Notes: generated by a model not told the origin, from the letters alone. A DNA stretch of 64,000 bases from Flavobacterium frigoritolerans (GCF_025847275.1 NZ_JAOZEV010000017.1:1-64000); one strand, 5' to 3'. Counted from the stretch's first letter, positions 26,617 to 36,011 are shown. Made by a program: numbers and translations.

Positions 26617-26811
26617 TTCATTAAACTAATATGCCTGTAGGTTTTCAAAATTGAAATAGAATTGTTCTTATAAAATGTTATTTGGCGTGAGTTATTAAAA
26701 AGAAATATAAGAAAAGTAAAAAGACATAACTGCTCATCGATTAATAACTATTTTTTATCGGTGGCAGAAGCGCTTTCGTCGGTAGGTTTTTTAATCTAGG
26801 TATTGTGCTAC

Positions 26812-26819
26812 TACTTTTG
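26812..26819 (+). promoter_or_regulatory. -7 element of the CPBP gene promoter
   Basis: TACTTTTG fits TAnnTTTG and lies 17 bp before the start codon. The -33 region is T-rich. Supported by consensus match and position only. Confidence 0.45.
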
Positions 26820-26836
26820 AATAAAAAATATAACCT

Positions 26837-27574
26837 ATGTCACCACTTACACCACTTATTTGGCTTTTAACGATTCTGCCACTTTTCATCTTTGCTTTTA
26901 TCAATGTTAAAAAAGTAAACCTGAAGTTTCTCTTATTTTTTGTGCTCTACTTTTTAGCAGATTGCTACTTACAACAGTTTAGCCAACGCTACCTCAGTCT
27001 TGAATTTATTGGATTAAAATTTACATGGATTGGGAAAATATTAAGTTTGATTTTAGCGCTTGGAATTGTCTTTTCAGTAAGTAAAAAAGACCGTGAAGAA
27101 ATTGGATTTACGGCTAAAAGCAATTCAGGTAAACAACTGAAATTTGGTGTTTTATTTTTCCTCGGATTTTTACTTTTTGATGTTGTTTTTAAGTTGATTT
27201 TGTTTCCAAAAGGGGGAACGTTTGATTTTGAAACTTTTGCATTTCAGGCAACAATGCCTGGTTTAACGGAGGAAATTGTATTTAGAGGAATTAGTTTATG
27301 GCTTTTGGATAAAGCATTTTTACCAAAATGGGATTTTAAAGGAATTAAATTCGGCTGGGGATTTTTTATAGTTACCATCTTATTTGGTATTGGTCATGGA
27401 GTAGTCATGACAGAAGATTATCAATTCAAATTTGATATTATTACAATAATTTACCTAACCTTAATTTCTTCTTTAAGCCTTGGTGTACTCCGAAAATTCT
27501 CGGGTAATCTTATCTATCCAATTCTTGGTCACAATGTCATTAATATAATAAATGCTATTATCAGAATATTATAA
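26837..27574 (+). CDS. CPBP-family intramembrane metalloprotease
   Basis: Polytopic membrane protein with the Rce1/Abi (CPBP) signature: TEEIVFRGISL near 140 (motif 1 EExxxR), FGIGHGVV near 187 (motif 2 His) and LGHNVIN near 233 (motif 3 His and Asn). These are the proposed metal and catalytic residues. The 245 residues hold about seven to eight hydrophobic segments. In bacteria such proteins act in bacteriocin self-immunity, prenyl-protein-like processing or signalling; no target can be named. It is followed after 47 bp by the LytS-type kinase gene, which has its own -7 element. Confidence 0.88.
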   Translation: MSPLTPLIWLLTILPLFIFAFINVKKVNLKFLLFFVLYFLADCYLQQFSQRYLSLEFIGLKFTWIGKILSLILALGIVFSVSKKDREEIGFTAKSNSGKQLKFGVLFFLGFLLFDVVFKLILFPKGGTFDFETFAFQATMPGLTEEIVFRGISLWLLDKAFLPKWDFKGIKFGWGFFIVTILFGIGHGVVMTEDYQFKFDIITIIYLTLISSLSLGVLRKFSGNLIYPILGHNVINIINAIIRIL

Positions 27575-27602
27575 TTAAAGCAACAACTTAAAAAACTATA
27601 TT

Positions 27603-27610
27603 TAAATTTG
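27603..27610 (+). promoter_or_regulatory. -7 element of the lytS-like/lytTR operon
   Basis: TAAATTTG matches TAnnTTTG. The expected transcription start near 27617 leaves only 5 nt before the ATG at 27622 and 14 nt before an in-frame ATG at 27631, which favours the second start or a nearly leaderless message. Confidence 0.5.
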
Positions 27611-27621
27611 CTTCATTTAAA

Positions 27622-28797
27622 ATGTATTTAATGCAAGACACAAAGATTTTCTCAAATTATCTGGCAAGTAAAATAGCTGCGTTTAATTTTGATAAATATT
27701 ACACCAAGAAAAATCGGATTTTGCTTCATGTCTTTATGTGGCTGAGTTTTTCAATATTGTTAATTTTGAGTTATGTGCTGGCATATCAACTTTCATATTT
27801 TGAAGCTTTTATTCTTACCGTTAGAATGACAACTGTTAATATGATCGTATTTTATATGTTCTTTTATTTGTTGTTACCAAAGATTTTTTCAGGAGGTAAA
27901 GCTAGAATGTTGATTTTATTACTGTTTACTTTTATCATATCTATTTTTGTTTGGATGGCAGTAACTTATTTTTTTTCGTTACTATATCATTCACTCGGTT
28001 TCGAAATTGGTAAAGGCGAACTAAAAGGCGCTATAGGAATGAGCGCAAGTCAAACGTTTTTGCAAGCAATTTCGGTAAGGAGAATGTTTTCTCAGGCATT
28101 TATTATTATTTCAATTTTATCTCCTTTCTTTTTTGTGAAAATCCTTTTTGAAATTTCTAAACTTTATAATAAAACTTTAAATATTCAGAGTCAGAAAGCG
28201 GCATTAGAAATTCAAAATATCAATATCGAAAAGAATTTTCTGAAAGCACAGCTCAATCCGCATTTTCTTTTTAATACGTTAAACAATCTTTATGGGCTTT
28301 CGATAAAAAAAGATGATAGTACGCCAGAAGTTATTTTGAATCTGTCGGATATTATGAGTTATACTCTTTATGAATCGAATACCGAAAAAGTAGCATTGGA
28401 AAAGGAATTGGATTTTATAAAAAATTATTTTGAATTAGAGAAAATGAGATATTCTGCTCATAAAAATATTCAATTTCATATTCCAGAAGGAGAAGATTTA
28501 TCAGGGCTGTACATAGCACCACTTTTGACATTTACATTTATAGAAAATGCATTTAAATACGGACTTAAAGGAAATCAGAAACAGTTTATACATTTGGAAA
28601 TAAAAGTTCAGGATAGAAAATTTTATTTCGAACTCGAAAATGATGTAGAGCAAGGAATTCATGATAATGAATTTGGCGGCATAGGAATTACAAATGCTCG
28701 TAAACGACTGCAATTACTATATCCTAATAAACATCAATTGGATATTGAAAATTTGGAAACAAAATTTAAAGTCAATTTAAAAATAGATTTAGACTAA
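27622..28797 (+). CDS. LytS/YehU-type sensor histidine kinase
   Basis: Membrane sensor of the His_kinase (PF06580) class. Four hydrophobic segments fill the first 165 residues, then a short coiled region, then KAQLNPHFLFNTLNNLYGL with phospho-acceptor His214. Next come APLLTFTFIENAFKYGL (N-box) and the glycine motif NEFGGIGITNARKRLQLLYP. 391 residues. There is no periplasmic sensor domain of size, so the signal is probably sensed in the membrane. The stop overlaps the response regulator start (TAATG), indicating coupling. Start is either 27622 or 27631; see the promoter note. The regulated genes are not identifiable here. Confidence 0.9.
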   Translation: MYLMQDTKIFSNYLASKIAAFNFDKYYTKKNRILLHVFMWLSFSILLILSYVLAYQLSYFEAFILTVRMTTVNMIVFYMFFYLLLPKIFSGGKARMLILLLFTFIISIFVWMAVTYFFSLLYHSLGFEIGKGELKGAIGMSASQTFLQAISVRRMFSQAFIIISILSPFFFVKILFEISKLYNKTLNIQSQKAALEIQNINIEKNFLKAQLNPHFLFNTLNNLYGLSIKKDDSTPEVILNLSDIMSYTLYESNTEKVALEKELDFIKNYFELEKMRYSAHKNIQFHIPEGEDLSGLYIAPLLTFTFIENAFKYGLKGNQKQFIHLEIKVQDRKFYFELENDVEQGIHDNEFGGIGITNARKRLQLLYPNKHQLDIENLETKFKVNLKIDLD

Positions 28798-29507
28798 TGA
28801 ATAAATTAATTTGCATTGTTATAGATGATGAACCACTTGGGAGAGCGGTTATTGAAACTTTCGTAAAAGAAATTCCATATCTAGGACTTTCTGCTTCATT
28901 TGAAGATCCAGTTGAAGCATTGGCATACTTACATAATAATGCAGTGGATATCGTTTTTAGTGATATTCAAATGCCTAAAATTAGCGGGATGGAATTGTTA
29001 CGTTCACTAGTGTATCCGCCAGTGGTGATTTTTATTACAGCACATCGTGATTTTGCTTTGGATGGTTTTGAAGCTGGTGTAACAGATTATTTGGTAAAAC
29101 CAGTTCGATTTGATCGGTTTTTAAAGGCTGTTAACAGAGCTAAAGATAAAATCTCATTAAGCCAGATGGCAACACTTCAGCAACAAATTCATACAGACAG
29201 GATATTTATAAAATCGGAAGGAAAGCTGGTAAAAATTTTATTTGACGAAATCCTTTATATAGAAGCGCAAGGAGATTATCTTAAAATTATTATTCCTTCG
29301 GGAAGTTTTACAACACAAGTTACTCTTAAAGCAATGGAGGAGATTCTTAATCTTCCGAATTTTTTCCGAGTACAGCGTTCGTTTATTCTTAATTTAGAAG
29401 CAGTGAGAAGTATTAATGGCAATACGGTAGAGCTGACTAATGGTAAATCGATTGCTATAGCTTTAAACAAAAAAGAAGAACTTTTTAGCTTATTAGGTAT
29501 AAAGTAA
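28797..29507 (+). CDS. LytTR-family response regulator
   Basis: Cytoplasmic partner of the kinase just upstream. Receiver domain 1-120 has the acidic pair in IVIDDEPLG, phospho-acceptor Asp56 (VFSDIQMPKISG) and Lys in YLVKPVRFDRF. The LytTR DNA-binding domain follows (about 135-236: DRIFIKSEGKLVKILFDEI, VTLKAMEEILNLPNFFRVQRSFILNLEAV). 236 residues is normal. LytTR regulators bind short direct repeats; no site was identified. A 12-bp hairpin directly after the stop ends the operon. Confidence 0.93.
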   Translation: MNKLICIVIDDEPLGRAVIETFVKEIPYLGLSASFEDPVEALAYLHNNAVDIVFSDIQMPKISGMELLRSLVYPPVVIFITAHRDFALDGFEAGVTDYLVKPVRFDRFLKAVNRAKDKISLSQMATLQQQIHTDRIFIKSEGKLVKILFDEILYIEAQGDYLKIIIPSGSFTTQVTLKAMEEILNLPNFFRVQRSFILNLEAVRSINGNTVELTNGKSIAIALNKKEELFSLLGIK

Positions 29508-29549
29508 AATAACAGAAGACACCAAAATATATTGGCATCTTCTGTTATT
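29508..29549. terminator. bidirectional-type hairpin between convergent genes
   Basis: AATAACAGAAGA (29508-29519) and TCTTCTGTTATT (29538-29549) form a 12-bp perfect stem, with an inner CCAA/TTGG pair. It starts at the end of the response regulator gene and faces the end of the AztD-like gene. There is no long T tail. Confidence 0.7.
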
Positions 29550-29585
29550 AATCAATACTTATTTAAAGTGTTTGAGAAAAAACTT

Positions 29586-29724
29586 AAACACATAGAAACA
29601 TAGATTTTGTTCTCTTAAAAAAGGCATTACACTTATTTTAAATTCACATAGCTATGTGAAAGAAATATAATTTCTCTTTCTTGTTCTTTTCTACATATTT
29701 TGACTCTGTCTCTATGTGTTAAAT
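29586..29724. repeat. CACATAG-family intergenic palindrome
   Basis: AAACACATAGAAACATAGA at the left and CTCTATGTGTTAAAT at the right form the arms, with an internal CACATAGCTATGTG palindrome and a CATTACACTTATTTTAAA block also seen in the MITE-like copies. It lies just after the AztD-like gene. Confidence 0.7.
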
Positions 29725-29755
29725 AAATTTTTAGAATAAAATAAGAAAACCAAGT

Positions 29756-30973
29756 TTAATGGCCTTTACTATTTTCAAAACCAAGAATCGTAATTCTATA
29801 TGGAGTAGTAGAGACTTTTATTTTCTTTGTAATAGTCATAGTAGGCAAGCTAAGTTGCAATAATTCTCCAGTAGTTGGAGAAGTAATGTAAGCAAAATTT
29901 TCAGTTAGTTCAATTTGGGGTTTCATAGAAGCATCTTTTGCTGTTTCTCCAATTACTTTTCCTTGTTTTTCAACTTGCAACGTAGTTAAATTAAATAATT
30001 TAAATTCTCCGTTATGCAATAAAACGCCTAGTTTAGTCTTATTGTAGCTTACTTTACATTGTAGAATATCGACACTTTGTAAAATTGGTTTAATAGTCTC
30101 ATTTACAACATCAATTAAATAGGCACCTTTTGCAGCAGTATAACCTATAAATTTCCCTTGCGCTTTTGTTTCTAAAATACTTCCAAACCATGCAGTTCCA
30201 AAACCTTCAGGAAGTGCTATAAGTTTTTGTTTTCCAGAACTTTCAACTACAAGTACACCGCTTGCTGAGCCGAAAACAGCATAAGTTCCATCAGACGCAT
30301 TTCCGTGAATTCCCTTTGTCGCAATTGTAGCTTCATGCAAGGTTTTACCTGTATTATCTATAATTTTTACTTTTTCAGGAAGTGTTCCTGCAACCGAATT
30401 GTCTTTTTCGGTAATGGCATACGTTCCATTCGTAAAAGTAGCCATAGCACCATGATGTGCTAATAAGCCAGCATTTATTACTTTAAATTTAGCTCCAGCC
30501 GTATTGATTTCAGATTCTTTGGCTACAGATAATGTTCCGTCTCCATCATTAAAAGTTAATAGCTCTCCAATTTTACTTTTAAAATGAGTAGGCTTAGACG
30601 ATTGTCCTGTTAAAGAACCAAACTTTGGAATTCCGTCTACATCAACATGGTCACCATGACCTTCAAATCCACTGTCAAAAGTTTCTACAGTATTGTTTGC
30701 TCCATGAATGATACCTGCATATCTACCAGATTCAGTAGTGTAGATAGTTGACTTTGCAAATTTTGCATTAAAGAAACTTGAAGTACCATCAACTGGATTT
30801 ACGAGTGTAATTTCTGTTGTTTTTTCATCAGAAAGTAATACTCTCAGAAATTTATATTCAGCCAAAGTTTCCTTTGGAGTTTCATTAGTATTGTCATCGT
30901 CGTCATTGCTACAAGAGATTGCAAAAGTGGATAAAGCGAATAGGAAAATTAGTTTGAAATAATTGTTTTTCAT
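29756..30973 (-). CDS. AztD-like lipoprotein, probable zinc metallochaperone
   Basis: Exported beta-propeller-type lipoprotein (signal ends FAISCSNDDDDN, Cys near 21) of 405 residues. Histidine motifs resemble the periplasmic zinc chaperone AztD: GFEGHGDHVDVDG near 107, LLAHHGAMATF near 174 and KGIHGNASDG near 224. The acidic stretch DDDDN follows the lipid Cys. It is the last gene of a leftward set with a TonB receptor and two DUF4625 lipoproteins, separated from them by a 211-bp MITE-like repeat. AztD is known to pass zinc to a solute-binding protein in Paracoccus; the assignment here rests on motif likeness and on the Fur/Zur-type boxes upstream of the operon. Metal specificity remains inference. 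Confidence 0.7.
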   Translation of the reverse strand: MKNNYFKLIFLFALSTFAISCSNDDDDNTNETPKETLAEYKFLRVLLSDEKTTEITLVNPVDGTSSFFNAKFAKSTIYTTESGRYAGIIHGANNTVETFDSGFEGHGDHVDVDGIPKFGSLTGQSSKPTHFKSKIGELLTFNDGDGTLSVAKESEINTAGAKFKVINAGLLAHHGAMATFTNGTYAITEKDNSVAGTLPEKVKIIDNTGKTLHEATIATKGIHGNASDGTYAVFGSASGVLVVESSGKQKLIALPEGFGTAWFGSILETKAQGKFIGYTAAKGAYLIDVVNETIKPILQSVDILQCKVSYNKTKLGVLLHNGEFKLFNLTTLQVEKQGKVIGETAKDASMKPQIELTENFAYITSPTTGELLQLSLPTMTITKKIKVSTTPYRITILGFENSKGH

Positions 30974-31005
30974 TGTAAGTGGGTGTTTAAGATAATATTT
31001 AGATT

Positions 31006-31216
31006 AATCCGTTGGGTGTAATTAATTTAACATATAGTAACATAGGTTTTGCACGCTCAAAAAAAGCGTTACACTTGTTTTAAATGCGTATAGCTAGCTT
31101 TGTGAGAGAATGTGTTTTTTGTTTTTTTTACAAATAAAATCTATGTTTCTCTGTGTTAAATGAAATTTTGCGACCCGAGCTAAGCGAGTAGACGAAGTAA
31201 TTGCACCCAACAGGTT
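31006..31216 (-). repeat. MITE-like element copy 1 with 13-bp terminal inverted repeats
   Basis: The ends read AATCCGTTGGGTG (31006-31018) and CACCCAACAGGTT (31204-31216). Reverse-complemented, the whole 211 bp aligns by eye with 39490-39706 at roughly 90 percent. Inside are the CACATAG arms and a GCGACCCGAGCTAAGCGAG block. It carries no gene and separates the AztD-like gene from the upstream operon genes. Confidence 0.8.
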
Positions 31217-31220
31217 TTGA

Positions 31221-32138
31221 TTAGTATTTAATTGTAATAGGCATTGATTTATATGCATTGAGATTGTAGGTTGTATTTTTATACAAAACGACCCAATTAT
31301 ATACACCAGATTCCCAAGCTTTCTCACCAGTTATTGGATTTGCATTAGGTAGGTTAGCATCAGTCGCAGCACCGATAACAATTTTTTCACCACCCCAAAC
31401 ATCATTCACTTTTTGTAAAGTCGAAATCTTTGATGCAGATGCAAGACCTTTATGCTCGACTTTAGAAATTACGATTACTTTTTTAAAATCAAGATTGTCA
31501 ATGTTCTCAGGATGATAATTAGCGCTTTTTTTAATCAGTACAGAATACAATATTCCATCACCTTTAATCTGGATTACTTGCGCATGAGCAGTTAATTCAT
31601 CATTCTTTTTAAAGATGAGTTCAGGTTCAACCCAGGTTCCCATATGGTAAATTAGAGTTTCGTTACGAGAAATCATATCTCTGCCAATTAATGGATCGGT
31701 AGGTAAATTTGCAGCATCGATAATCGTAAAATCTTCTTTAATTTCTAGTTTAGATCCATTGCTATCTAATATTATGAAATAGAAATCATATTTACCTTCT
31801 GGGGCCTCATTAGGAATATTGAAGTGTTTATGTACAGTTGTATTTTTGGCTCCTACATATTCAGCCCAGCTTAGTTCTAATTTCCAATCGCTTGTATATT
31901 TTTCTCCTTTTTTAGGAAGTATTTTAAGCTGCACCGCTGCAATTTTATCTCCAGCTGTAACATCGGCATTAAAGTGAAAATCACGACCAATGACTCCTTG
32001 CTTATTATTCGCAGAACCAATCTCTACATTGGTCATGGTTGGCTTTGCAACTTCAGGGGCATTATCATCATCATTGTTACACGCGGTAAATGCGCTAACA
32101 AATAGTAGAAATAAGGGGAATAATTTTGCTTTTTTCAT
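31221..32138 (-). CDS. DUF4625 lipoprotein
   Basis: Secreted lipoprotein of about 305 residues carrying a DUF4625-type immunoglobulin-like domain, which in Bacteroidota is often encoded next to TonB receptors. The start at MKKAKLFPLFLLF (ATG 32138) is preferred over one nine codons earlier because it places the signal peptide at the N-terminus; lipobox is FTACNNDDD. The domain shows KQGVIGRDFHFNADVTAGDKIAAVQLKI and KHFNIPNEAPEGKYDFYFIILDSNGS, similar in pattern to the smaller protein at 34609-35115. The C-terminal third (about 165-305) is extra sequence of unknown fold. It directly follows the receptor gene (about 28 bp). Function unknown; cell-surface metal or metallophore binding is a guess from context. 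Confidence 0.75.
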   Translation of the reverse strand: MKKAKLFPLFLLFVSAFTACNNDDDNAPEVAKPTMTNVEIGSANNKQGVIGRDFHFNADVTAGDKIAAVQLKILPKKGEKYTSDWKLELSWAEYVGAKNTTVHKHFNIPNEAPEGKYDFYFIILDSNGSKLEIKEDFTIIDAANLPTDPLIGRDMISRNETLIYHMGTWVEPELIFKKNDELTAHAQVIQIKGDGILYSVLIKKSANYHPENIDNLDFKKVIVISKVEHKGLASASKISTLQKVNDVWGGEKIVIGAATDANLPNANPITGEKAWESGVYNWVVLYKNTTYNLNAYKSMPITIKY

Positions 32139-32166
32139 AAGGGTTTTTTGTTTAAAAGGGTTCATA

Positions 32167-34599
32167 TTATTTTTGATTAAGTATTAAAAAGGGAATTTTG
32201 ATTGATAGAATAATGTTTCTGCTAGCTTCGGGAAGTTCTATTAATCGGTAAAAACTGGTATGATTTAAATATTTGGTATTAAACAAGTTTTGTACTTGCA
32301 AGGAAATGGCTAAATCCTGTTGCCTAGTTCTTATTTTTGTTCCCAATGCAAGATTGAAAATAGAGCTGCTGGCAGTTTTCTTTTCGGGTGGTACAATTTG
32401 ATTTTGCTCAGCAGTAAAGCGATAATCCAAGGAGAAATAAGTATCTCTTAGATTTTTAATTTCTGGACTATATGTAAGACCAAATAAAACTGATGCAGGA
32501 GGAGAAAAGGGTAATGTATATCCTTTTTTATTGCCAGAAAGTTGTTCAGAATAAAGATATTCTACCAGAATTTCACCACTTAAATTTTTTAAGAATTGAT
32601 AACGTGTTTGCAGTTCACAGCCATAGCGCATGACCTTACTTTGCTCATATTCAAAAATCTGATTGCCTGCTCCGTAATAAATATCATGCTGAGAAGTAGG
32701 GTTGAGGTAGATGTAATTCGGAAAATAATTAAAAAAGGGACTTAGTTGTACCGACCATTTATTATCCTGCCATTCTAACCCAAGATCTAATTGATAGGAT
32801 TGTTCGGCTGATAAGTTAGGATCTCCTTTTTCGAATCGAAAATAATGATAATTAACTCCATTTGAAGCCAATTCTTTGGCAATCGGCATTCTGAAACTAG
32901 TTCCAGCATTTGCTTTCAAAGAGAATTTTTCCAGATTATAATTTACTCCAGCCGACCATGTAAAACTTTTGAATGTTCGTGTAAGTTCTTCCGAACGGTT
33001 TAAGTATTCAAAATTGGTTTGCCCATTAGTAGTTACTTCACTTTCAAACCAATCAGTATATGGTTTAGTTTTGATTCTGCCATAATCCATTCGTAACGCT
33101 GCGTGTAGCAACCATTTTTCATTTAGCTGAATTTTGTCATAAGTAAATGCGCCGGCGTTAATTTGAGTAAAAGCAGGAATTAGGAAACTCCAACCACCAA
33201 TTTTATTTTGTTGCAACTCTGTGTTTATTCCCACGGTAAACTGATGATTACCTAATGAAAATTCGTCTTTTACAGAAGCGGAGAAAACTTCTTTATCGTA
33301 TTGACGCTCTAAATCTTGAGGAGCATACATAGCATCGGGATATATAGGTGGCATATAACCATGATTTACATAATGGCTCCATTCACGGCGAAAATTCTTT
33401 TGAAAACCTATTTGAGTTTCCAATTGATGTTCTCCTAATTGAAATAAAGTGGTATTGCTTATCTTGGTATGATTTACTTCCTGATGTGGCATTTGTATAT
33501 CACGGCTAGATTTATCATGTAGCTCCGTATCTACGTTTCGAGGTTCAAGTCCGTGCGCATTGGCAAAAAATCCAGTTTTACTATATACATTACTTAGATA
33601 CATAACCGATTTAAATTTCTGGCTCACATATCCTGTGCTTGCATGAAAATTGAGCTCGCGCCCAGCAGTATTTCGCAAATGATTTTTATAAAGAGGAACT
33701 GCATAATTGTAAACCTGAACCACATTGGTAGGAACACGATAATCGCCGTAATCCATTGTAGTGATTCGGGTATCAAAGAACCATTTTTCATTACGACCAA
33801 ATAGGTTAAAAGAACCACCATATTGTTCGTTATTGCTTTTGCCAGTAATATCAACGCTTCCACCCAAAGTATGTTTGGCTGGAATTGGTAACGGTTTTAT
33901 ATTGATGGCACCACCTATGGCATCAGAACCATAAATAAATGATGAGGGACCTTTAATGATTTCTACACGATTTACTGCATATTGATCTATTTCAAGTCCG
34001 TGATCTGCGCCCCATTGTTGCCCTTCGTGTTTAATGCCATTCTCGACAACAATAACCTGATTAAAACTTAATCCGCGGATAAGAGGTTTTGAACCTCCAG
34101 AACCGATAGAAATGGTTTTAACACCAGGTAATCTTTGGAGCGATTGCATCAAACTACCACCAAGATTACGCTGGATAAAACTACTGTTTACTACAGCTAT
34201 GTTAAGCGATTCTTTTTTGTTGAGGCGTGTAGTATAATTATCTTTTATTACAACTTCTTGCAGTTCTTTAACTTCCTGATGTAAGATAATATCAGGTTGG
34301 ATATTTGGATTTTTATCCAAAGAAAGTTCTATTTCAGATTGGATATACCCCGAATAAGTAACAATGAGTTTTTTTGAGTTTTTAGGAATTTTGTTAAAGA
34401 AAAAAGCGCCTTCTTTGTTTGTGAAAGTGGTTGTAAATGAGGGATAAAGCGTTACAGTTGCTCTTTCTAATGGTTTATGATTATTAGAAAATACTTTACC
34501 TGATATGCTGATTGTTTGTGCTGATATTTTCGTAAAAATAACTGCGAAAAAAAGCAACAGATAAATAATCTGTAATCGATTTGGTTTATATTCGTTCAT
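32167..34599 (-). CDS. TonB-dependent receptor of the putative zinc operon
   Basis: Outer-membrane importer of about 810 residues. Signal peptide (ending KISAQT) is followed by a carboxypeptidase-regulatory-like domain (about 28-110, ISGKVFSNNHKPLERATVTLYP), a TonB box/plug region with LGGSLMQSLQRLPGVKTISIGSGGSKPLIRGL and VVENGIKHEGQQWGADHGLEID, then a barrel ending SIKIPFLILNQK. The barrel has His-rich stretches (HGLEPRNVDTELHDKS, MPHQEVNHTK, WSHYVNHGY), as in ZnuD-type zinc receptors. ATG 34599 is chosen; a GTG three codons earlier sits at the stop of the preceding gene. It is flanked by two DUF4625 genes. Zinc as cargo is inferred from the His content, the AztD-like gene and the Fur-type boxes upstream. 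Confidence 0.85.
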   Translation of the reverse strand: MNEYKPNRLQIIYLLLFFAVIFTKISAQTISISGKVFSNNHKPLERATVTLYPSFTTTFTNKEGAFFFNKIPKNSKKLIVTYSGYIQSEIELSLDKNPNIQPDIILHQEVKELQEVVIKDNYTTRLNKKESLNIAVVNSSFIQRNLGGSLMQSLQRLPGVKTISIGSGGSKPLIRGLSFNQVIVVENGIKHEGQQWGADHGLEIDQYAVNRVEIIKGPSSFIYGSDAIGGAINIKPLPIPAKHTLGGSVDITGKSNNEQYGGSFNLFGRNEKWFFDTRITTMDYGDYRVPTNVVQVYNYAVPLYKNHLRNTAGRELNFHASTGYVSQKFKSVMYLSNVYSKTGFFANAHGLEPRNVDTELHDKSSRDIQMPHQEVNHTKISNTTLFQLGEHQLETQIGFQKNFRREWSHYVNHGYMPPIYPDAMYAPQDLERQYDKEVFSASVKDEFSLGNHQFTVGINTELQQNKIGGWSFLIPAFTQINAGAFTYDKIQLNEKWLLHAALRMDYGRIKTKPYTDWFESEVTTNGQTNFEYLNRSEELTRTFKSFTWSAGVNYNLEKFSLKANAGTSFRMPIAKELASNGVNYHYFRFEKGDPNLSAEQSYQLDLGLEWQDNKWSVQLSPFFNYFPNYIYLNPTSQHDIYYGAGNQIFEYEQSKVMRYGCELQTRYQFLKNLSGEILVEYLYSEQLSGNKKGYTLPFSPPASVLFGLTYSPEIKNLRDTYFSLDYRFTAEQNQIVPPEKKTASSSIFNLALGTKIRTRQQDLAISLQVQNLFNTKYLNHTSFYRLIELPEASRNIILSIKIPFLILNQK

Positions 34600-34608
34600 C
34601 AAAATCAC

Positions 34609-35115
34609 TTATTTAATTTTGATGCTTATACCTTTAATAGTCTGCCAGCCTTCTTTGTCCGTTAAGCGAATAAGGAAATGGTAATCTCCGGGATCGATAT
34701 CGGCAGGAATGTTGATTTCCTGAGTTGCTTCGTAACTTTTTAATCCTCCGGGAATCGTTACAGAATTAATATAAAGCAATGGTTTTACTGGTTTTTTTAT
34801 AGCTTCAGCAGCACAGTCATTTACCTCTGTACTATGGTTATGATGGTCGAAATTATGGTGAATATCCAAGCTATATGATCCTAATGCCGAATTGTCGGTA
34901 AACTTAGCTCTGAATGTAAATTTTTGTCCACGGATTGCTTCGCTACATTGTATCGGGAATGCATTTGCAGCCGATATATCAATTACAGGATATTCGGTGT
35001 CAATTTTATCGTCATCACTGCCGCTACATGCTATTAATACGCTAGTTAACGCAAATCCAGCAAGCATTAATTGTATCGCTTTCGTTTTACTTTGTTTGAG
35101 TTTTAATCTGTTCAT
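34609..35115 (-). CDS. small DUF4625 lipoprotein, His-rich
   Basis: About 168 residues starting MNRLKLKQSKTKAIQLM (ATG 35115); a longer frame starting at 35202 would put about 29 residues before the signal peptide and is less likely. Lipobox LIACSGSDDD. A DUF4625-type domain covers most of the mature part (EYPVIDISAANAFPIQCSEAIRGQKFTFRAKFTDN) with a metal-binding-looking cluster DIHHNFDHHNHSTE near residue 90. Ends 9 bp before the receptor start, so tightly coupled. The His cluster suggests surface zinc capture for the receptor; this is inference. It is the smaller relative of the protein encoded at 31221-32138. Confidence 0.78.
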   Translation of the reverse strand: MNRLKLKQSKTKAIQLMLAGFALTSVLIACSGSDDDKIDTEYPVIDISAANAFPIQCSEAIRGQKFTFRAKFTDNSALGSYSLDIHHNFDHHNHSTEVNDCAAEAIKKPVKPLLYINSVTIPGGLKSYEATQEINIPADIDPGDYHFLIRLTDKEGWQTIKGISIKIK

Positions 35116-35350
35116 ATATATTAATTTTAGGTTACAGGGTAAGGGAATGCGTTTTTTTTTTAATGACATAGCTAGGAGCAATGACAACTTAAAAAAGAGC
35201 ATAGAAGGACCTGTTCATAGAAGATTATTCTATGAAATAAGGATTGGTTTTAAAATAGAATTTCAATAAAACTATTTTAAGCCATGTATGATTAAGAAGG
35301 CACTGATGGATGCAATTATTACATCTGTTACTCGAGTCATTAAATTTTAT

Positions 35351-35438
35351 TTAACACATCGAAACATAGATTCTATTTGTAAAAAAGAATACAAAAAAGA
35401 AATATATTTCTTTCGCATAGCCTAGTTATGGGTTAAAT
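35351..35438. repeat. eroded CACATAG-family repeat
   Basis: TTAACACATCGAAACATAG begins the stretch and TAGCCTAGTTATGGGTTAAAT ends it, a degenerate right arm. It lies in the 466-bp gap 35116-35581 between the small DUF4625 gene and the His/Cys-rich gene; nothing else was recognised there. Confidence 0.5.
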
Positions 35439-35581
35439 AATTACAGCAATAATTACGAAATACAAGTTTTGTAAAAGCTTCGTTTACATGAGTTTGCATA
35501 ACTTATAGGATTGACTTTTATAGTACTATTTTAAAATAAAACTATATAATGCCGAGTAGCAAATTGCCAATAGATTTTACT

Positions 35582-35929
35582 TTAAATTGTTGGAGGTGCT
35601 CGAAGTGCAAATAAAGCTCCCTTAAAGAAAGAAGAATAGGATTTGTAATAAAAAGAAACAGATGAGGTTATGCTGCACTTTTTATAAAACTCAAAAGACA
35701 TGAAAGTAAACGTACTTACAGGAGTGAATTTAAAATGACAAATAGCACATTCTTCAGAAGAATGATTGTGTGTTATAAGTTCAGTTTTAGCAGAATTTAA
35801 GTGCGATGTACTTTTATGTGTAACATCATGACTTTGGATATGTTCATAAGAATGGATTGCCGGAAATAGTATAGCAAATACTACTATTAGTGGCATAAGA
35901 AGATTAATGATTTTAAATTTCTTTTTCAT
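35582..35929 (-). CDS. small His/Cys-rich exported protein at the head of the zinc operon
   Basis: 115 residues with an N-terminal hydrophobic segment (about 9-26) followed by HSYEHIQSHDVTHK, HNHSSEECAICHFKF and a second hydrophobic stretch. Eight or more His and the CAICH motif look metal-binding. I do not recognise a named family. It is the first gene downstream of the promoter with two 7-1-7 palindromes, so its expression should follow metal status. A role in metal sensing or delivery at the membrane is plausible but not demonstrable from sequence. The 466 bp to the next gene leave it open whether it shares a transcript with the receptor genes. Confidence 0.65.
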   Translation of the reverse strand: MKKKFKIINLLMPLIVVFAILFPAIHSYEHIQSHDVTHKSTSHLNSAKTELITHNHSSEECAICHFKFTPVSTFTFMSFEFYKKCSITSSVSFYYKSYSSFFKGALFALRAPPTI

Positions 35930-36011
35930 TCTAATGAATCAATATTAGCAATGCTTAGAGAAGATAAATAGTAGAAAGTATATTATTTCTAGTTGCAATC
36001 TTCTTTCATAA

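Noticed and set aside
31094..31327. 77-codon minus-strand frame
   Set aside because: It spans the MITE-like repeat and overlaps the end of the DUF4625 gene in another frame; the start side is antisense-like and no family is recognised.
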